Shown here piece by piece: positions 46,298 to 56,367 of a stretch of DNA of 64,000 nucleotides. The stretch is from NCBI RefSeq assembly GCF_009827575.1, contig NZ_WTYR01000001.1, positions 806,001-870,000 of the forward strand, given 5' to 3'. The translations under genes and the position numbers were made by a program. Source of the DNA: Alteriqipengyuania halimionae (GTDB lineage Bacteria; Pseudomonadota; Alphaproteobacteria; Sphingomonadales; Sphingomonadaceae). Below the pieces are notes generated by a model, which worked only from the letters and a program-made list of their open reading frames with translations, ran no database searches and had not been told where the DNA came from. Positions within the stretch are counted from its first letter, which is position 1, and every line of letters starts with the position of its first letter.

Positions 46298-47494
46298 CTA
46301 GGCCGCGATCCGCTTGGCGGTGATCGCTCCACGCGGAGCGGTGGCCAGCACGACCATCCCGATTATCGCCGAGATCAGCGAGCCGCTCAGCACGCCCATC
46401 TTCACCGCATCGATCTGTGCCGGATCGATGAAAGCGAGGCCGCCGATGAACAGGCTCATCGTAAAGCCGATCCCGGCAAGGCATGCGAGGCCGTAAATGT
46501 GCCGCCAGCTGACCTCGCGCGGTATCGTGGCGAGGCCGGTCTTTGCCGCGAGCCAGCAGGCACCGAAGACGCCGATTTGCTTACCCACGACAAGACCCGC
46601 AGCGATACCGAGCGAGAGCGGGGCGAGCAGGGCGTCGAGGCCCGCGCCGGCAAACGACACGCCGGCATTGGCGAAGGCGAAGATCGGCAGGATCAGGAAC
46701 GCCACCCACGGATGGAGCGCATGCTCCAGCCGTTCGAGCGGACGCTCCTTGCCGGTTTCGATCGGCACGAACATCGCCGTGATCACACCCGCCAGCGTCG
46801 CATGGACGCCCGACTTCAGCACGCATACCCAGAGGAAGGCGCCAAGCAGGAAATAGGGAATGGTGCGCGCGACGCCCGCGCGGTTGAGCAACAACATGCC
46901 TGCCGCAGGGACCAGGGCGAGGGCGAGCGCGGCGAGGTTCATGTTTTCGGTATAGAACAGGGCGATGATCGCGATCGCACCGATGTCGTCGATGATCGCG
47001 ATCGCCAGCAGCAGCGCCTTGAGCGCCACCGGCACGCGCTTGCCGAGCAGGGCCAACAGTCCGAGCGCAAAGGCGATGTCTGTTGCGGCGGGGATCGCCC
47101 AGCCGCGGACATTCTCGGGCGAACCGGAATTGATCGCCACGAACACCAGAGCGGGCACGATCATGCCGCCCAGCGCGGCATACACTGGCAAGGATGCCTG
47201 CTTCCACGAGCGCAACTGGCCGGTGACAATCTCGCGCTTCACTTCCAGTCCGATCAGGAAGAAGAACAGCGCCATCAACCCGTCGTTGATCCACAGCAAC
47301 AGCGGCTTGTCGATCGACACGAGATCGCCCGCCGAGAAGACGACGGGCGTATCGAGCAGGCTCTGATAGCCGCCGAGGAAGGCGGAGTTGGCGATCACGA
47401 GCGCGATCGCGGCGGCAATGATCAGCACGATTCCGCCAGCGCTTTCGCTGGCGATGAAGGCGCGCAGGCGCTGTGTGGCGGAAAAACGGGTCAT
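46298..47494 (-). CDS. nhaA: Na+/H+ antiporter NhaA
   Basis: The 398-residue inner-membrane protein has about 12 hydrophobic helices and the family core. IDKPLLLWINDGLMALFFFLIGLEVKRE is followed by the paired aspartates of the ion site in ALLLAIAIIDDIGAIAIIALFYT. The late GIGFTMSLFIGGLAF helix is also present. It exchanges cytoplasmic Na+ or Li+ for protons and protects against alkaline pH and salt, which fits a marine or brackish habitat. Length matches the family. Confidence 0.96.
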   Translation of the reverse strand: MTRFSATQRLRAFIASESAGGIVLIIAAAIALVIANSAFLGGYQSLLDTPVVFSAGDLVSIDKPLLLWINDGLMALFFFLIGLEVKREIVTGQLRSWKQASLPVYAALGGMIVPALVFVAINSGSPENVRGWAIPAATDIAFALGLLALLGKRVPVALKALLLAIAIIDDIGAIAIIALFYTENMNLAALALALVPAAGMLLLNRAGVARTIPYFLLGAFLWVCVLKSGVHATLAGVITAMFVPIETGKERPLERLEHALHPWVAFLILPIFAFANAGVSFAGAGLDALLAPLSLGIAAGLVVGKQIGVFGACWLAAKTGLATIPREVSWRHIYGLACLAGIGFTMSLFIGGLAFIDPAQIDAVKMGVLSGSLISAIIGMVVLATAPRGAITAKRIAA

Positions 47495-47561
47495 GACAAC
47501 AGGGTGTGGGCGAAGATCCGGTTGGGGGGAAGAGGGAATTACCGGACCTTCGCCCGAGCCG

Positions 47562-47771
47562 TCAGCGGGCGAGGCTGCGGCCGTAATAATGGCGCTGCAG
47601 CGCGGCGATCTTGTCCTTGAGGCGGAGACGGGCGCGCTTCAGCGTCTTGAGGTTCTCGCTCGCGGCGACCGATTTGGTCGAGTCGATCAGGCGATTGATT
47701 GCGCGGTGCTCGCGTATGAGACGGCGCAGATAGGGGATCATGATCGTCTGTTCGGGGGATCGCTTGCTCAT
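47562..47771 (-). CDS. YdcH family (DUF465) small protein
   Basis: The 69-residue product from ATG 47771 is a basic, mostly helical protein: MIPYLRRLIREHRAINRLIDST and LKTLKRARLRLKDKIAALQRHY fit the short DUF465/YdcH pattern of two helices forming a coiled-coil-like hairpin. Function of the family is unknown. A GGAGAG site precedes two adjacent ATG codons (47774, 47771). The second has better spacing. It diverges from the OxyR-like regulator with 102 bases between the start codons. Confidence 0.8.
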   Translation of the reverse strand: MSKRSPEQTIMIPYLRRLIREHRAINRLIDSTKSVAASENLKTLKRARLRLKDKIAALQRHYYGRSLAR

Positions 47772-47873
47772 CATTCTCTCCATCGTGTGTGATGAGAGAG
47801 ATGGCACTCAGGCACTTGATAATCCAATTCGAATACTTGCCTATATCCCATAAGATAACCTAATAGCGATGCC

Positions 47874-48770
47874 ATGACGACGCTCAGGCAGATGGCGATC
47901 TTCGTGAAGCTGGCCGACACCGGCAATATGGGAGAGGCGGCAGTCGCACTCGGCCTGACCCAACCGGCATTGAGCCAGCAGTTGCGCGCGCTCGAGACCC
48001 GGCTCGACCTCAAACTGTTCGATCGCGTTCCCAAGGGGCTGGAGCTGACCCCCGCAGGTCGGCAATTGGTCGACGATGCAAGAGCCGTCGTTTCGGCCTC
48101 GCGCGATTTCCGCGACGCGGCGGATCACGTGCTGAAACGGCACGCCGGTTCAATCCGGTTCGGCGTCAGCCCGACCCTCGGGCCCTATCTGATGCCGCGG
48201 GTGATCCGCGTCCTGCATGAACGCTATCCCGAGCTGCGCCTGTTTATTCGCGAGGGCATTCCCGATCGCCAGCAGGCGGAGCTGGTGGCAGGCGAACTCG
48301 ACATGATCCTCTCCCCTATTCCCGTGCGCGGGAAAGGGCTGCACATCGAACCGCTGTTTCGCGAGCCGCTTCGCATCGTCGCGCCACCGGACGACCCGCT
48401 GGTCGTCAAAGGCGATATCTCGGCGAGCGATCTCGCGGGGCGGACCTTCCTGACGCTCGACCATCGCCACCATTACCACCGCCAACTCGAAGAAATCTGC
48501 GAAGAGCTCGGGGCGACGATCCTCGGCGATTACCAGGGCACCAGCCTCGACGCGCTGCAACAGATGGTCGGCTCGGGCGTGGGGCTCGCGGTCCTGCCGC
48601 AATTCTACCTCCTGTCCGAAGCCGGCGGTTTCAAGGTGGTGCAGATCGCCGAACCCGAAGGCTGGAAGCGCCATCGCAGCATCGCCGCCGCCTGGCGTTC
48701 CAAGGCCGCCTATGCGGAGCTTTATGGAGAAGTCGCCCGGATCATCGCCGAGGAAGGCCGGTCGGCCTAA
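47874..48770 (+). CDS. LysR family regulator, OxyR-like but lacking the peroxidatic Cys
   Basis: The 298-residue protein has an N-terminal winged helix (about residues 1-60, GNMGEAAVALGLTQPALSQQLRALE) and a substrate-binding-type regulatory domain. That domain aligns by eye with E. coli OxyR (GVSPTLGPYLMPRVI, LAGRTFLTLD, TSLDALQQMVGSGVGLAVLP). At the redox site OxyR has HCLRDQ and then a second Cys. Here the segment reads HHYHRQLEEIC, so the peroxide-reactive Cys is His200 and only Cys209 remains. It is therefore not a standard disulfide-switch OxyR. Its 3' end overlaps leuB by four bases on the opposite strand. Target genes are not evident. Confidence 0.85.
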   Translation: MTTLRQMAIFVKLADTGNMGEAAVALGLTQPALSQQLRALETRLDLKLFDRVPKGLELTPAGRQLVDDARAVVSASRDFRDAADHVLKRHAGSIRFGVSPTLGPYLMPRVIRVLHERYPELRLFIREGIPDRQQAELVAGELDMILSPIPVRGKGLHIEPLFREPLRIVAPPDDPLVVKGDISASDLAGRTFLTLDHRHHYHRQLEEICEELGATILGDYQGTSLDALQQMVGSGVGLAVLPQFYLLSEAGGFKVVQIAEPEGWKRHRSIAAAWRSKAAYAELYGEVARIIAEEGRSA

Positions 48771-49804
48771 AGCCGTTCGCAGATCGCAGCGGTCATCTCT
48801 TTGGTCGAATCGCTGCACCCCAGATCGAAGGTTCCGTGGCCATCGGCGAGGGCTTTCGAGACGGCGGTTTCAATCCGGACGGCCGCGGCTTCCTGGTCGA
48901 GCGAATGACGCAGCGCCATCGCCAGCGACAGGATTGTGCCGACCGGATTGGCCTTGCCCTGACCGGCAATGTCCGGCGCGGAGCCATGGATCGGTTCGAA
49001 AATGCCGCCTTTGCCGCTTCCAAGCGATGCCGAGGGAGCCAGCCCGATCGATCCGGCCACCGCCGATGCCTGGTCGGACAGGATATCGCCGAACAGGTTC
49101 TCGGTCAGGATCACGTCGAAATCGGTCGGCGCGCTGACCAGCCGCATCGCCGCCGCATCGACCAGCATGTGGTCGAGCGTGACGTCGGGGTAATCGGTGG
49201 CCATGTCATCGACGACCGAGCGCCACAGGCGACTGGTGGCAAGGACGTTGGCCTTGTCGACCGAGGTCAGCTTGCCGCGCCGCCCGCGCGCCGCGTCGAA
49301 CGCGATGCGGGCGATCCGTTCGACTTCGTCGCGCGAATAGCGGCAGGTGTCGAGCGCGGCCTCCGAGCCTTCCTCGCGGTCGCCGAAATAGAGCCCGCCG
49401 GTCAGCTCGCGCACGATCAGCAGGTCGCAACCCGTTACGCGTTCCGGGCGCAGCGGTGACAGGGCTTCGAGCCCTGGCATGATCGTGGCCGGGCGCAGAT
49501 TGGCAAAGGTGCCGAGTTCACTGCGCATCGCCAGCAGCCCCTGTTCGGGCCGCACCGATCCGCCGGCCCATTTCGGTCCGCCGACCGCGCCAAGGATCAC
49601 CGCATCGGCGGCAAGGCAGGCGGCTCTGGTTTCGGTGGGGAAAGGGTCGCCATGGCTATCGATCGCCGCGCCACCAAAGGCATGATGCTCGGCAGCGTAG
49701 GAGAAACCTTCTTGCTCCGAGACTTTGGCGAGCACCGCTTCGGCCGCACCGATCACCTCGGGGCCGACGCCGTCGCCGGGCAGGAACACGATCTTCGTCG
49801 TCAT
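48767..49804 (-). CDS. leuB: 3-isopropylmalate dehydrogenase
   Basis: The 345-residue enzyme oxidatively decarboxylates 3-isopropylmalate to 4-methyl-2-oxopentanoate with NAD in leucine synthesis. Signatures are LPGDGVGPEVIGAAEAVL, GAVGGPKW, VRELTGGLYFG, DKANVLATSRLWR and ENLFGDILSDQASAVAGSIGLAPSASLG. It is the last gene of the eight-gene branched-chain block and overlaps the leuD stop by four bases at its start. Confidence 0.97.
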   Translation of the reverse strand: MTTKIVFLPGDGVGPEVIGAAEAVLAKVSEQEGFSYAAEHHAFGGAAIDSHGDPFPTETRAACLAADAVILGAVGGPKWAGGSVRPEQGLLAMRSELGTFANLRPATIMPGLEALSPLRPERVTGCDLLIVRELTGGLYFGDREEGSEAALDTCRYSRDEVERIARIAFDAARGRRGKLTSVDKANVLATSRLWRSVVDDMATDYPDVTLDHMLVDAAAMRLVSAPTDFDVILTENLFGDILSDQASAVAGSIGLAPSASLGSGKGGIFEPIHGSAPDIAGQGKANPVGTILSLAMALRHSLDQEAAAVRIETAVSKALADGHGTFDLGCSDSTKEMTAAICERL

Positions 49805-50382
49805 GCCGCTTCACTTTCGAACGCTGCGATTGCCGCGTCCTGCGACAGGAGATGGCCGAGCGGATCGATCCCTTCGAGCAGGCAGTGACGCGCAAAGGGC
49901 TCGACTTCGAAGGCGACGGTCGTCTCGTCCTCCATCACCAGCTGATTGCTCTCCAGGTCCACCGAAACCGTCGCGCCCGGTGACGCGAGCAGCCGGGCGT
50001 GGATGTCGGCGGGCACTTCCACCGGCAGCAATCCGTTCTTCACCGCATTGCTTTTGAAGATATCGGCAATGTCCGAGCTGACCACCACACGAAAACCGTA
50101 GTCGAGCAGCGCCCAGGGCGCATGTTCGCGGCTCGATCCGCAGCCGAAATTGGGGCCGGCGACAAGGATCTGCCGCTCACCGGGGCCGTCGGGCGGGAAG
50201 GGAGAACTGTTCTTCGGCGTCCCGTCGGCGGTGTAGCGCCAGTCGTAAAACGCCGCCTTGCCCAAACCGTCGCGCGCGGTGGTGGTCAAGAAGCGCGCGG
50301 GGATGATCTGGTCGGTGTCGATATTGGCCTGCGGCACGACAAGGGTGCGGGCGGTCAGCCGTTCGAAACGGTCACGCGACAT
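49801..50382 (-). CDS. leuD: 3-isopropylmalate dehydratase small subunit
   Basis: The 193-residue swivel subunit pairs with LeuC to isomerise isopropylmalate. Conserved parts are [31 protein letters not shown] and [18 protein letters not shown] 50382 lies inside the end of leuC (11-base overlap), and the frame further upstream is a shadow of leuC. Confidence 0.96.
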   Translation of the reverse strand: MSRDRFERLTARTLVVPQANIDTDQIIPARFLTTTARDGLGKAAFYDWRYTADGTPKNSSPFPPDGPGERQILVAGPNFGCGSSREHAPWALLDYGFRVVVSSDIADIFKSNAVKNGLLPVEVPADIHARLLASPGATVSVDLESNQLVMEDETTVAFEVEPFARHCLLEGIDPLGHLLSQDAAIAAFESEAA

Positions 50383-51811
50383 CGCGCATCTCCTCCATGT
50401 ATCGGCGTGGATCGGTGAGGTGTCCGGCGATCGCGCAGGCGGCGGCTGTGGCGGGCCCCGCGAGCACGGTGCGGACATCCTTGCCCTGACGGCCGATGAA
50501 GTTGCGGTTCGAGGTGGAAACGACGAGTTCTCCCGGCGCGCCCTGATCGCCGTTCATCGCGATGCACATCGAACAGCCCGGTTCGCGCCATTCGGCTCCG
50601 GCGGCGAGGAAGATGCGGTCGAGCCCCTCGGCCTCGGCATCGCGTCGGACCTGTTCTGAGCCCGGGACGACCAGTGCGACGACCCCGTCCGCCACCTTGC
50701 GGCCACGCATGACGCGGGCGGCTTCGCGCAAATCGGACAGGCGCGAATTGGTGCAGCTGCCGATGAACACGCGATCGACGGCGGTTTCGGCGAACGCCTG
50801 CCCGGGCTCGATCTGCATATAGTCGGCGGCGTCGCGCGCGCCTTGATCGTTGGAGGGCGGCGCAGCCTTGCCGACGGCGGCGGCGGCATCGGGCGAGACG
50901 CCGTAGGTGATCATGGGCTCGATCGCCGCGGCATCGAGCCGTGCTTCCTTGTCGAAAGTCGCATCCTCGTCGGAACGCAGCGTGCGCCAGTCGGCTATGG
51001 CAGCGTCCCAATCGGCTTCGGCGGGCGCGAATTCGCGGCCCTCGATCCATGCGAAGGTGGTTTCGTCGGGCGCGATCAGGCCCACCCGCGCCCCTGCCTC
51101 GATCGCCATGTTGCACAGCGTCATGCGCCCTTCCATCGACAGCGTGCGCACCGCTTCACCGGCGAATTCGATTGCGTGCCCCTGGCCGCCATTCGCGCCG
51201 ATCGTCGCAAGCATGGCCAGCGCCATATCCTTCGCCCCGACGCCCGGTTGCAGGGCGCCATCGAAGGTCACGCGCATGGTCTTGGGTTTGCGCTGCAGCA
51301 CGCATTGGGTGGCAAGGACATGGCCGACCTCGGTCGTCCCGATGCCGAAGGCGAGCGCGCCGAAAGCTCCGTGGGTGGAGGTGTGGCTGTCACCGCACAC
51401 GATCGTCTTGCCCGGCAGGGTCAGGCCGAGCTCGGGTCCGATCACATGGACGATGCCGCGCCGCGTATCGCCCAGGTCGAGCAGCGGGATGCCATGCTGC
51501 GCGCAATTGGCCTGCAATTGCTCGACCTGCCGCGCGGCCGCTTCGGTGGCATAGGGCAGGGTGCCATCGGGGCGCGCGGGCAGGGTCGGCACCGAATGGT
51601 CGATGGTCGCCATCGTCAGGTCGGGGCGCCGCACCTTCAGCCCGCGCTCGGCAAGCACGGAAAAGGCCTGTGGGCTCGTCACTTCATGAACCAGATGCAG
51701 GTCGATATAGATCGTCGCCGGATGATCCTCGGTCTCGGACACGACAACGTGACGATCCCACAACCGATCGAACAGCGTGCGCGGCGAAGCGCGTTCGGAT
51801 ACGCGGTCCAT
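50372..51811 (-). CDS. leuC: 3-isopropylmalate dehydratase large subunit
   Basis: The 479-residue aconitase-family subunit carries the [4Fe-4S] cluster. Its three cysteines are in FIGSCTNSR and [13 protein letters not shown]. Other landmarks are [60 protein letters not shown]-like text and [11 protein letters not shown]. It starts two bases before the leuA stop region ends, a very tight junction, and overlaps leuD. Confidence 0.97.
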   Translation of the reverse strand: MDRVSERASPRTLFDRLWDRHVVVSETEDHPATIYIDLHLVHEVTSPQAFSVLAERGLKVRRPDLTMATIDHSVPTLPARPDGTLPYATEAAARQVEQLQANCAQHGIPLLDLGDTRRGIVHVIGPELGLTLPGKTIVCGDSHTSTHGAFGALAFGIGTTEVGHVLATQCVLQRKPKTMRVTFDGALQPGVGAKDMALAMLATIGANGGQGHAIEFAGEAVRTLSMEGRMTLCNMAIEAGARVGLIAPDETTFAWIEGREFAPAEADWDAAIADWRTLRSDEDATFDKEARLDAAAIEPMITYGVSPDAAAAVGKAAPPSNDQGARDAADYMQIEPGQAFAETAVDRVFIGSCTNSRLSDLREAARVMRGRKVADGVVALVVPGSEQVRRDAEAEGLDRIFLAAGAEWREPGCSMCIAMNGDQGAPGELVVSTSNRNFIGRQGKDVRTVLAGPATAAACAIAGHLTDPRRYMEEMRDVA

Positions 51812-51812
51812 G

Positions 51813-53363
51813 TCAGGCGGCTTCGCTGGCGTCGGCCTGCGACCGGGCGCGGCGATCGTAATTGTTGAACGCGGCGAGGAGCGCTTCGGCAGCGGCCACG
51901 ATCACATCGGTGTTCGAGCTGCGCCCGGTGATGTAATCGCCATCGAGCGTCAGCCCGACTTCGATATCCATCTCGCGATTCAACTGGTGTGCGTCGATTG
52001 CGTCGAGCGTGCCTTCGACTTCTGCAGCAATGCAGAATGCATCGGTCAACGCCTCGAACGGCCCGGTGCCATGGCCGATCGTCGTCAGGCGTCCGCGCGT
52101 CTTGTGGTCGAGCACCAGCTTGGCGGTCGGGCGGTTCATCGCCTTCGTCCCGGTTCGCAATTCGGCGCGTACCAGATGCCAGGTCCAGATCGTGTCTCCG
52201 CCTGCCATCAATGCGATCAGATCGTTATCGGTCATTTCGCGCCTTTCATCTGCCATGGTTTTGAAGGTCTCGAAGACCTCCGCGAGTTGGTTGTCCCCGA
52301 TCTCGTATCCCAGCGTGGCCAGGCGAGCGCGCAAGGCGTGCTTGCCGCTATGCTTGCCGAGGACGAGCGAGTTGGCGGGCATACCGATGTCTTCGGCCCG
52401 CATGATTTCGTAGGTTTCGCGATTGGCGAGCACACCGTGCTGGTGGATTCCCGCTTCGTGGGAGAACGCATTGCGCCCGATGATCGCCTTGTTTCGGGGA
52501 GGAGCATTGCCGGTCGATTTGGCGAGCAAATCGCTCGCCGCGTAAAGTTCCTGCGTCACGATGCCGGTGTCGGCACCATAATGATCCGCGCGCGTGCTCA
52601 GCGCCATGACCACTTCCTCGAGCGCGCAATTTCCCGCCCGCTCGCCGATCCCGTTGAGCGCGCATTCGACCTGGCCGGCACCGGCGCGGACCGCTGCCAA
52701 GCTGTTGGCGACGGCCATGCCGAGATCGTCGTGGTTGTGGGTGGAAAAGATCGTGCCTTCCGGCGCGGTAATTCGCGCGATCAGGTCGCTGAACAATTCG
52801 TGGATTTCCTCGGGCGATGTGTAGCCGACGGTATCGGGTATATTGAGCACGTTGGCACCTGCATCGACGGCGCATTGCAGCGCCTCGATCAGGAACGATC
52901 GTTCGGTCCGGATCGCGTCCTCGGCCGAGAACTCGATCTCGTCGAAGCGCCCGGCGGCGCCGCGCACGCTGTCCTCGATGCGTTTCAGCACTTCGTCGGT
53001 GCCCAGTTTCAGCTTGAATTCGCGGTGCAGAGGGCTGGTTCCGATGAAGGTGTGCAAGCGCTTGCGCTTCGCGCCCTGCAATGCCTTTTCCGCCGCTTCG
53101 ATATCGCCGGGCACGGTGCGCGCGAGCGAGCATAGAACCGGGCCGTCGATCTCGCCTGCGATGATGGCGATCGCTTCGGCATCTCCGGGGCTGGCGGCGG
53201 CGAAGCCGACTTCCATCACATCGACATTCAGGCGCGCAATCGCGCGTGCCACGTCCAGCTTGCGCTCTGGCGTCATCGAAAAGCCCGGGGCTTGCTCCCC
53301 GTCACGCAAGGTCGTGTCGAAGATACGGATGCGACGCGGCGCAGTCTCAGTTTGCGACGACAT
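51813..53363 (-). CDS. leuA: 2-isopropylmalate synthase
   Basis: The 516-residue enzyme condenses acetyl-CoA with 2-oxoisovalerate, the first committed step to leucine. The catalytic barrel shows [25 protein letters not shown], the [21 protein letters not shown] metal and product block and [16 protein letters not shown]. The C-terminal regulatory domain (about 390-510), which binds leucine for feedback inhibition, is present and ends [28 protein letters not shown]. Its start lies 17 bases inside ilvN. Confidence 0.97.
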   Translation of the reverse strand: MSSQTETAPRRIRIFDTTLRDGEQAPGFSMTPERKLDVARAIARLNVDVMEVGFAAASPGDAEAIAIIAGEIDGPVLCSLARTVPGDIEAAEKALQGAKRKRLHTFIGTSPLHREFKLKLGTDEVLKRIEDSVRGAAGRFDEIEFSAEDAIRTERSFLIEALQCAVDAGANVLNIPDTVGYTSPEEIHELFSDLIARITAPEGTIFSTHNHDDLGMAVANSLAAVRAGAGQVECALNGIGERAGNCALEEVVMALSTRADHYGADTGIVTQELYAASDLLAKSTGNAPPRNKAIIGRNAFSHEAGIHQHGVLANRETYEIMRAEDIGMPANSLVLGKHSGKHALRARLATLGYEIGDNQLAEVFETFKTMADERREMTDNDLIALMAGGDTIWTWHLVRAELRTGTKAMNRPTAKLVLDHKTRGRLTTIGHGTGPFEALTDAFCIAAEVEGTLDAIDAHQLNREMDIEVGLTLDGDYITGRSSNTDVIVAAAEALLAAFNNYDRRARSQADASEAA

Positions 53364-53637
53364 GGCGCACCTCCGACATGGTTGGAGTGGGGGCAGGAGT
53401 GGGGGATGCGATGGCTTCGGGCTCGACCCCGTCGAACCGGCTGAGGAGGCGGAGCAGCTTTTCGATCCGGCGGCTGTCGTCGATCGCGCGCAGGCCGAGC
53501 GTGGCGACCGAATGGCGTTCGTCGCTGGTCAGCTGCATCGAGCGGATCGCGAAGCCGCGCGCCTCGATCAGGCCGAGCACACGACGCAGCATGCCCTCGC
53601 GGGTCTCGAAGCGGATGCGAATGTGCTCAATTGCCAT
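53347..53637 (-). CDS. ilvN: Acetolactate synthase small subunit, short single-ACT form
   Basis: The 96-residue product contains one ACT-like domain (HIRIRFETREGMLRRVLGLIEARGFAIRSMQL) and then a short Pro/Ala/Thr tail. Ordinary IlvH/IlvN proteins of about 160-170 residues have a second domain. This one resembles the short IlvM-type regulator. It should bind the large subunit encoded directly upstream (11-base overlap), and the short form may change valine feedback. Position inside the block makes the assignment firm even though sequence similarity is modest. Confidence 0.85.
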   Translation of the reverse strand: MAIEHIRIRFETREGMLRRVLGLIEARGFAIRSMQLTSDERHSVATLGLRAIDDSRRIEKLLRLLSRFDGVEPEAIASPTPAPTPTMSEVRHVVAN

Positions 53638-55333
53638 CTTTGGTCTCCATCATTTCAGCATTCGATTTGCCCGGCGGCACCAGCGGCCAGACATTCTCTT
53701 CGGGATCGATTTTCACGTGACACAGGATCGGGCCCTTCGCGGCGCGCAGGCGCGCGATCGCCTCGTCGACTTCCTCGCGGCGCTCGATCCCGAAGGCTTC
53801 GATCCCGAAGGCATGTGCGACTTCGACGAAGTCTGGATTGTCGCTGAGATCGACTTCCGAATAATTCTCGCCGAAGAACAGCTCCTGCCATTGGCGCACG
53901 AGACCGAGCATGGCGTTGTCGAGCAGCACGATCTTCACCGGGATGCGATAGCGGCGCAGCGTGGCGAGTTCCTGCAGGTTCATCTGGAAGCCGCCGTCGC
54001 CGCAGATGCAGTAGACCTCGCTTTTCGGCTCGGCGAGGGCGGCGCCGATCGCGGCGGGCAGGCCATAGCCCATCGCGCCCAGACCGCCGCTGGTGAGGTG
54101 GTGGCGCGGATCGGAAAAGCCGCAATGCTGCGCCACCCACATCTGGTGCTGACCCACGTCGCAAGCGGCGACGAAATCTTCGCCGACCTGTTCGGCCAGG
54201 GTGTGGAGCATGGCGGGGGCGTAGATTCCGTTGCCCGGCGCATCGTAGCGCGTCGGGTTTTCGGCCACGAGGCGGGTGCAATGGTCCTGCCAGTCGGCGA
54301 TGTCGGAGGTAGTGAAGTCGACATGTTCGATCGCGGTCGACAGATTGCCGCCGATCGCCGCGTCGGCATGGCGCAACTTGCCCATTTCCGCGGCATCGGT
54401 ATCGAAATGCAGCACCTTGGCGTGGGGCGCGAACTGGTCGAGACGACCGGTCGCGCGATCGTCGAACCGCGCGCCGAACACGATCAGCAGGTCGCATTCC
54501 TGCACGGCCATATTCGCCGCCCGGGTGCCATGCATGCCGAGCATTCCGAGCATCTGCTCGTGGTCGGACGGCAGCACGCCGAGACCCTGCAAGGTCGCGA
54601 CCGAGGGAATTCCGCTCGCTTCGATCGCGTTGCGTGCTTCGCGCGTCGCACCGCTGCGGGCGATGCCGCCGCCGAGGTAGAAGAGCGGCCGTTTCGCGCC
54701 ACGGATCAGGTCTTCGGCCGCGGCGGCGGCATCCCGCGACACGGTCGAACCCTTCGCCCGGCTGCGCGTCCCGACCTGCTCGCCGTCGTAGATCGCCTGC
54801 TGGACATCCTTGGGCAGGTCGATCAGCACCGGGCCGGGGCGGCCGCTTTCGGCGATGATGAAGGCCTCGGTCATCGCGGCCTGGATCTCGCTCGGATCGC
54901 GGATGATGACCGAGTGCTTCACGATCGGCAGGGTCATCCCGAAAATATCGGTCTCCTGAAACGCATCGGTGCCCATCAAGGGCTGGCCGACCTGGCCGGT
55001 GATCGCGACCATCGGCACCGAATCGAGAAACGCATTGGCGATGCCGGTGATGAGGTTGGTCGCGCCCGGACCGCTGGTGGCGAGGCACACGCCCGCGCGC
55101 CCGGTCCGCCGCCCATGCGCATCTGCGGCAAAGGCGGCGGCCTGTTCATGGCGAACGAGGATGTGGCGCAAGTTTCCGCGCGCCAGCGCGTCGTATACCG
55201 GCATGATCGCCCCGCCGGGATAGCCGTACAGCGTCTCCACGCCGAGTTTCTCCAGCGTGTCCACCACGATTTGCGCCCCGGAACGCGGGGCCGTTCGCTC
55301 GGCGGGCGGGATGGAAGCAGCGGCGGTGGTCAT
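53627..55333 (-). CDS. ilvB: Acetolactate synthase large (catalytic) subunit
   Basis: The 568-residue thiamine-diphosphate enzyme makes acetolactate or acetohydroxybutyrate. Key parts are GYPGGAIMPVYDAL, the catalytic Glu in RHEQAAAFAADAHGRRTG, the FAD-binding middle (GMLGMHGTRAANMAVQECDLLIVFGARFDDR), and the TDP/Mg motif GDGGFQMNLQELATL to LLDNAMLGLVRQWQELFF. Length is typical. The first residues are Ala/Ser/Pro-rich and the start at 55333 is the best supported. Confidence 0.97.
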   Translation of the reverse strand: MTTAAASIPPAERTAPRSGAQIVVDTLEKLGVETLYGYPGGAIMPVYDALARGNLRHILVRHEQAAAFAADAHGRRTGRAGVCLATSGPGATNLITGIANAFLDSVPMVAITGQVGQPLMGTDAFQETDIFGMTLPIVKHSVIIRDPSEIQAAMTEAFIIAESGRPGPVLIDLPKDVQQAIYDGEQVGTRSRAKGSTVSRDAAAAAEDLIRGAKRPLFYLGGGIARSGATREARNAIEASGIPSVATLQGLGVLPSDHEQMLGMLGMHGTRAANMAVQECDLLIVFGARFDDRATGRLDQFAPHAKVLHFDTDAAEMGKLRHADAAIGGNLSTAIEHVDFTTSDIADWQDHCTRLVAENPTRYDAPGNGIYAPAMLHTLAEQVGEDFVAACDVGQHQMWVAQHCGFSDPRHHLTSGGLGAMGYGLPAAIGAALAEPKSEVYCICGDGGFQMNLQELATLRRYRIPVKIVLLDNAMLGLVRQWQELFFGENYSEVDLSDNPDFVEVAHAFGIEAFGIERREEVDEAIARLRAAKGPILCHVKIDPEENVWPLVPPGKSNAEMMETKDGN

Positions 55334-55355
55334 CGGTCTGGTCCTCGCGCCGCGT

Positions 55356-56363
55356 TCAGGCGGCGTTCTTTCGCTTCTGCTGGAGCCACGGCATCATCGC
55401 GCGCAGGCGCTTGCCGGTCTCTTCGATGGGCTGGTTCATGTCGGCTTCGAGCATGGCGTTGTATTTCGGCTTGCCCGCTTCGTTCTCGGCCACCCAGTTG
55501 CGCGCGAAAGTGCCGTTCTGGATGTCGGTCAGCACGTCCTTCATCCGCGCGCGGGTCTCGTCGTTGATGACGCGCGGGCCGGAAACGAGGTCGCCGTAGA
55601 TCGCGGTCTCTGAGATGAACTCGTGCATCTTGGTGAGGCCGCCTTCGTAGAGCAGGTCGACGATCAGCTTCAGCTCGTGAAGGCATTCGTAATAGGCGAT
55701 TTCGGGCGCGTACCCAGCTTCGGTCAGCGTTTCGTACCCGGCCACGACCAGTTCGGTCGCGCCGCCGCACAGCACCGCCTGTTCGCCGAACAGATCGGTT
55801 TCGGTTTCCTCGCGGAAGGTCGTCTGGATCGCCCCGGCAACCGTGCCGCCGATCAATGCGGCATAGCCGAGCGCCTTGTCGCGCGCCTCGCCGCTGGCAT
55901 CTTGGTGCACGGCAAACAGGCAAGGCACGCCAGCGCCGCGTTCGTATTCGCGGCGGACCAGATCGCCCGGCCCCTTGGGCGCAACCATGATGACGTCGAT
56001 GTCGTCTGCGGGTTTGACGCGTTCGTAAAGCACGGTGAAGCCATGCGCGAACAGGAGTGCGTCGCCCGCTTCGAGATTGGGTGCGATCTCGCTATCGAAG
56101 ATCGCTTCGTGGCTCATGTCGGGCGTCAGGATCGCGACGAGCTTTGCCGCCTTGCTCGCCTCGGCCACCGACATCACGGTGAAGCCTGCGGCCTGTGCTT
56201 TGGCCGTGGTCGACGATCCCTCGCGCAGGCCGATGATCACATCGCAACCCGAATCCTTGAGGTTGAGCGCGTGGGCGCGGCCCTGGCTGCCGTAGCCGAT
56301 GATCGCGACCTTGTGGTCGCGAACGGAGGCGGGCTTGGCGTCGTTGTCAGTGAAAACCTGCAT
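55356..56363 (-). CDS. ilvC: Ketol-acid reductoisomerase (class I)
   Basis: The 335-residue enzyme converts acetolactate to dihydroxyisovalerate with NADPH and Mg. It has the Rossmann motif [23 protein letters not shown]-region ligands in the C-terminal knotted domain, and [14 protein letters not shown]. Start ATG 56363 ([16 protein letters not shown]) follows an AAGGAA site. The frame upstream is Pro/Ser-rich and noncoding. It begins four bases after the ilvD stop region. Confidence 0.97.
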   Translation of the reverse strand: MQVFTDNDAKPASVRDHKVAIIGYGSQGRAHALNLKDSGCDVIIGLREGSSTTAKAQAAGFTVMSVAEASKAAKLVAILTPDMSHEAIFDSEIAPNLEAGDALLFAHGFTVLYERVKPADDIDVIMVAPKGPGDLVRREYERGAGVPCLFAVHQDASGEARDKALGYAALIGGTVAGAIQTTFREETETDLFGEQAVLCGGATELVVAGYETLTEAGYAPEIAYYECLHELKLIVDLLYEGGLTKMHEFISETAIYGDLVSGPRVINDETRARMKDVLTDIQNGTFARNWVAENEAGKPKYNAMLEADMNQPIEETGKRLRAMMPWLQQKRKNAA

Positions 56364-56367
56364 GGGA

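Noticed and set aside
47551-47571. Hairpin at the end of the YdcH-type gene as a terminator
   Set aside because: CGCCCG/CGGGCG pairs but overlaps the stop codon and has no T-run on the minus strand.
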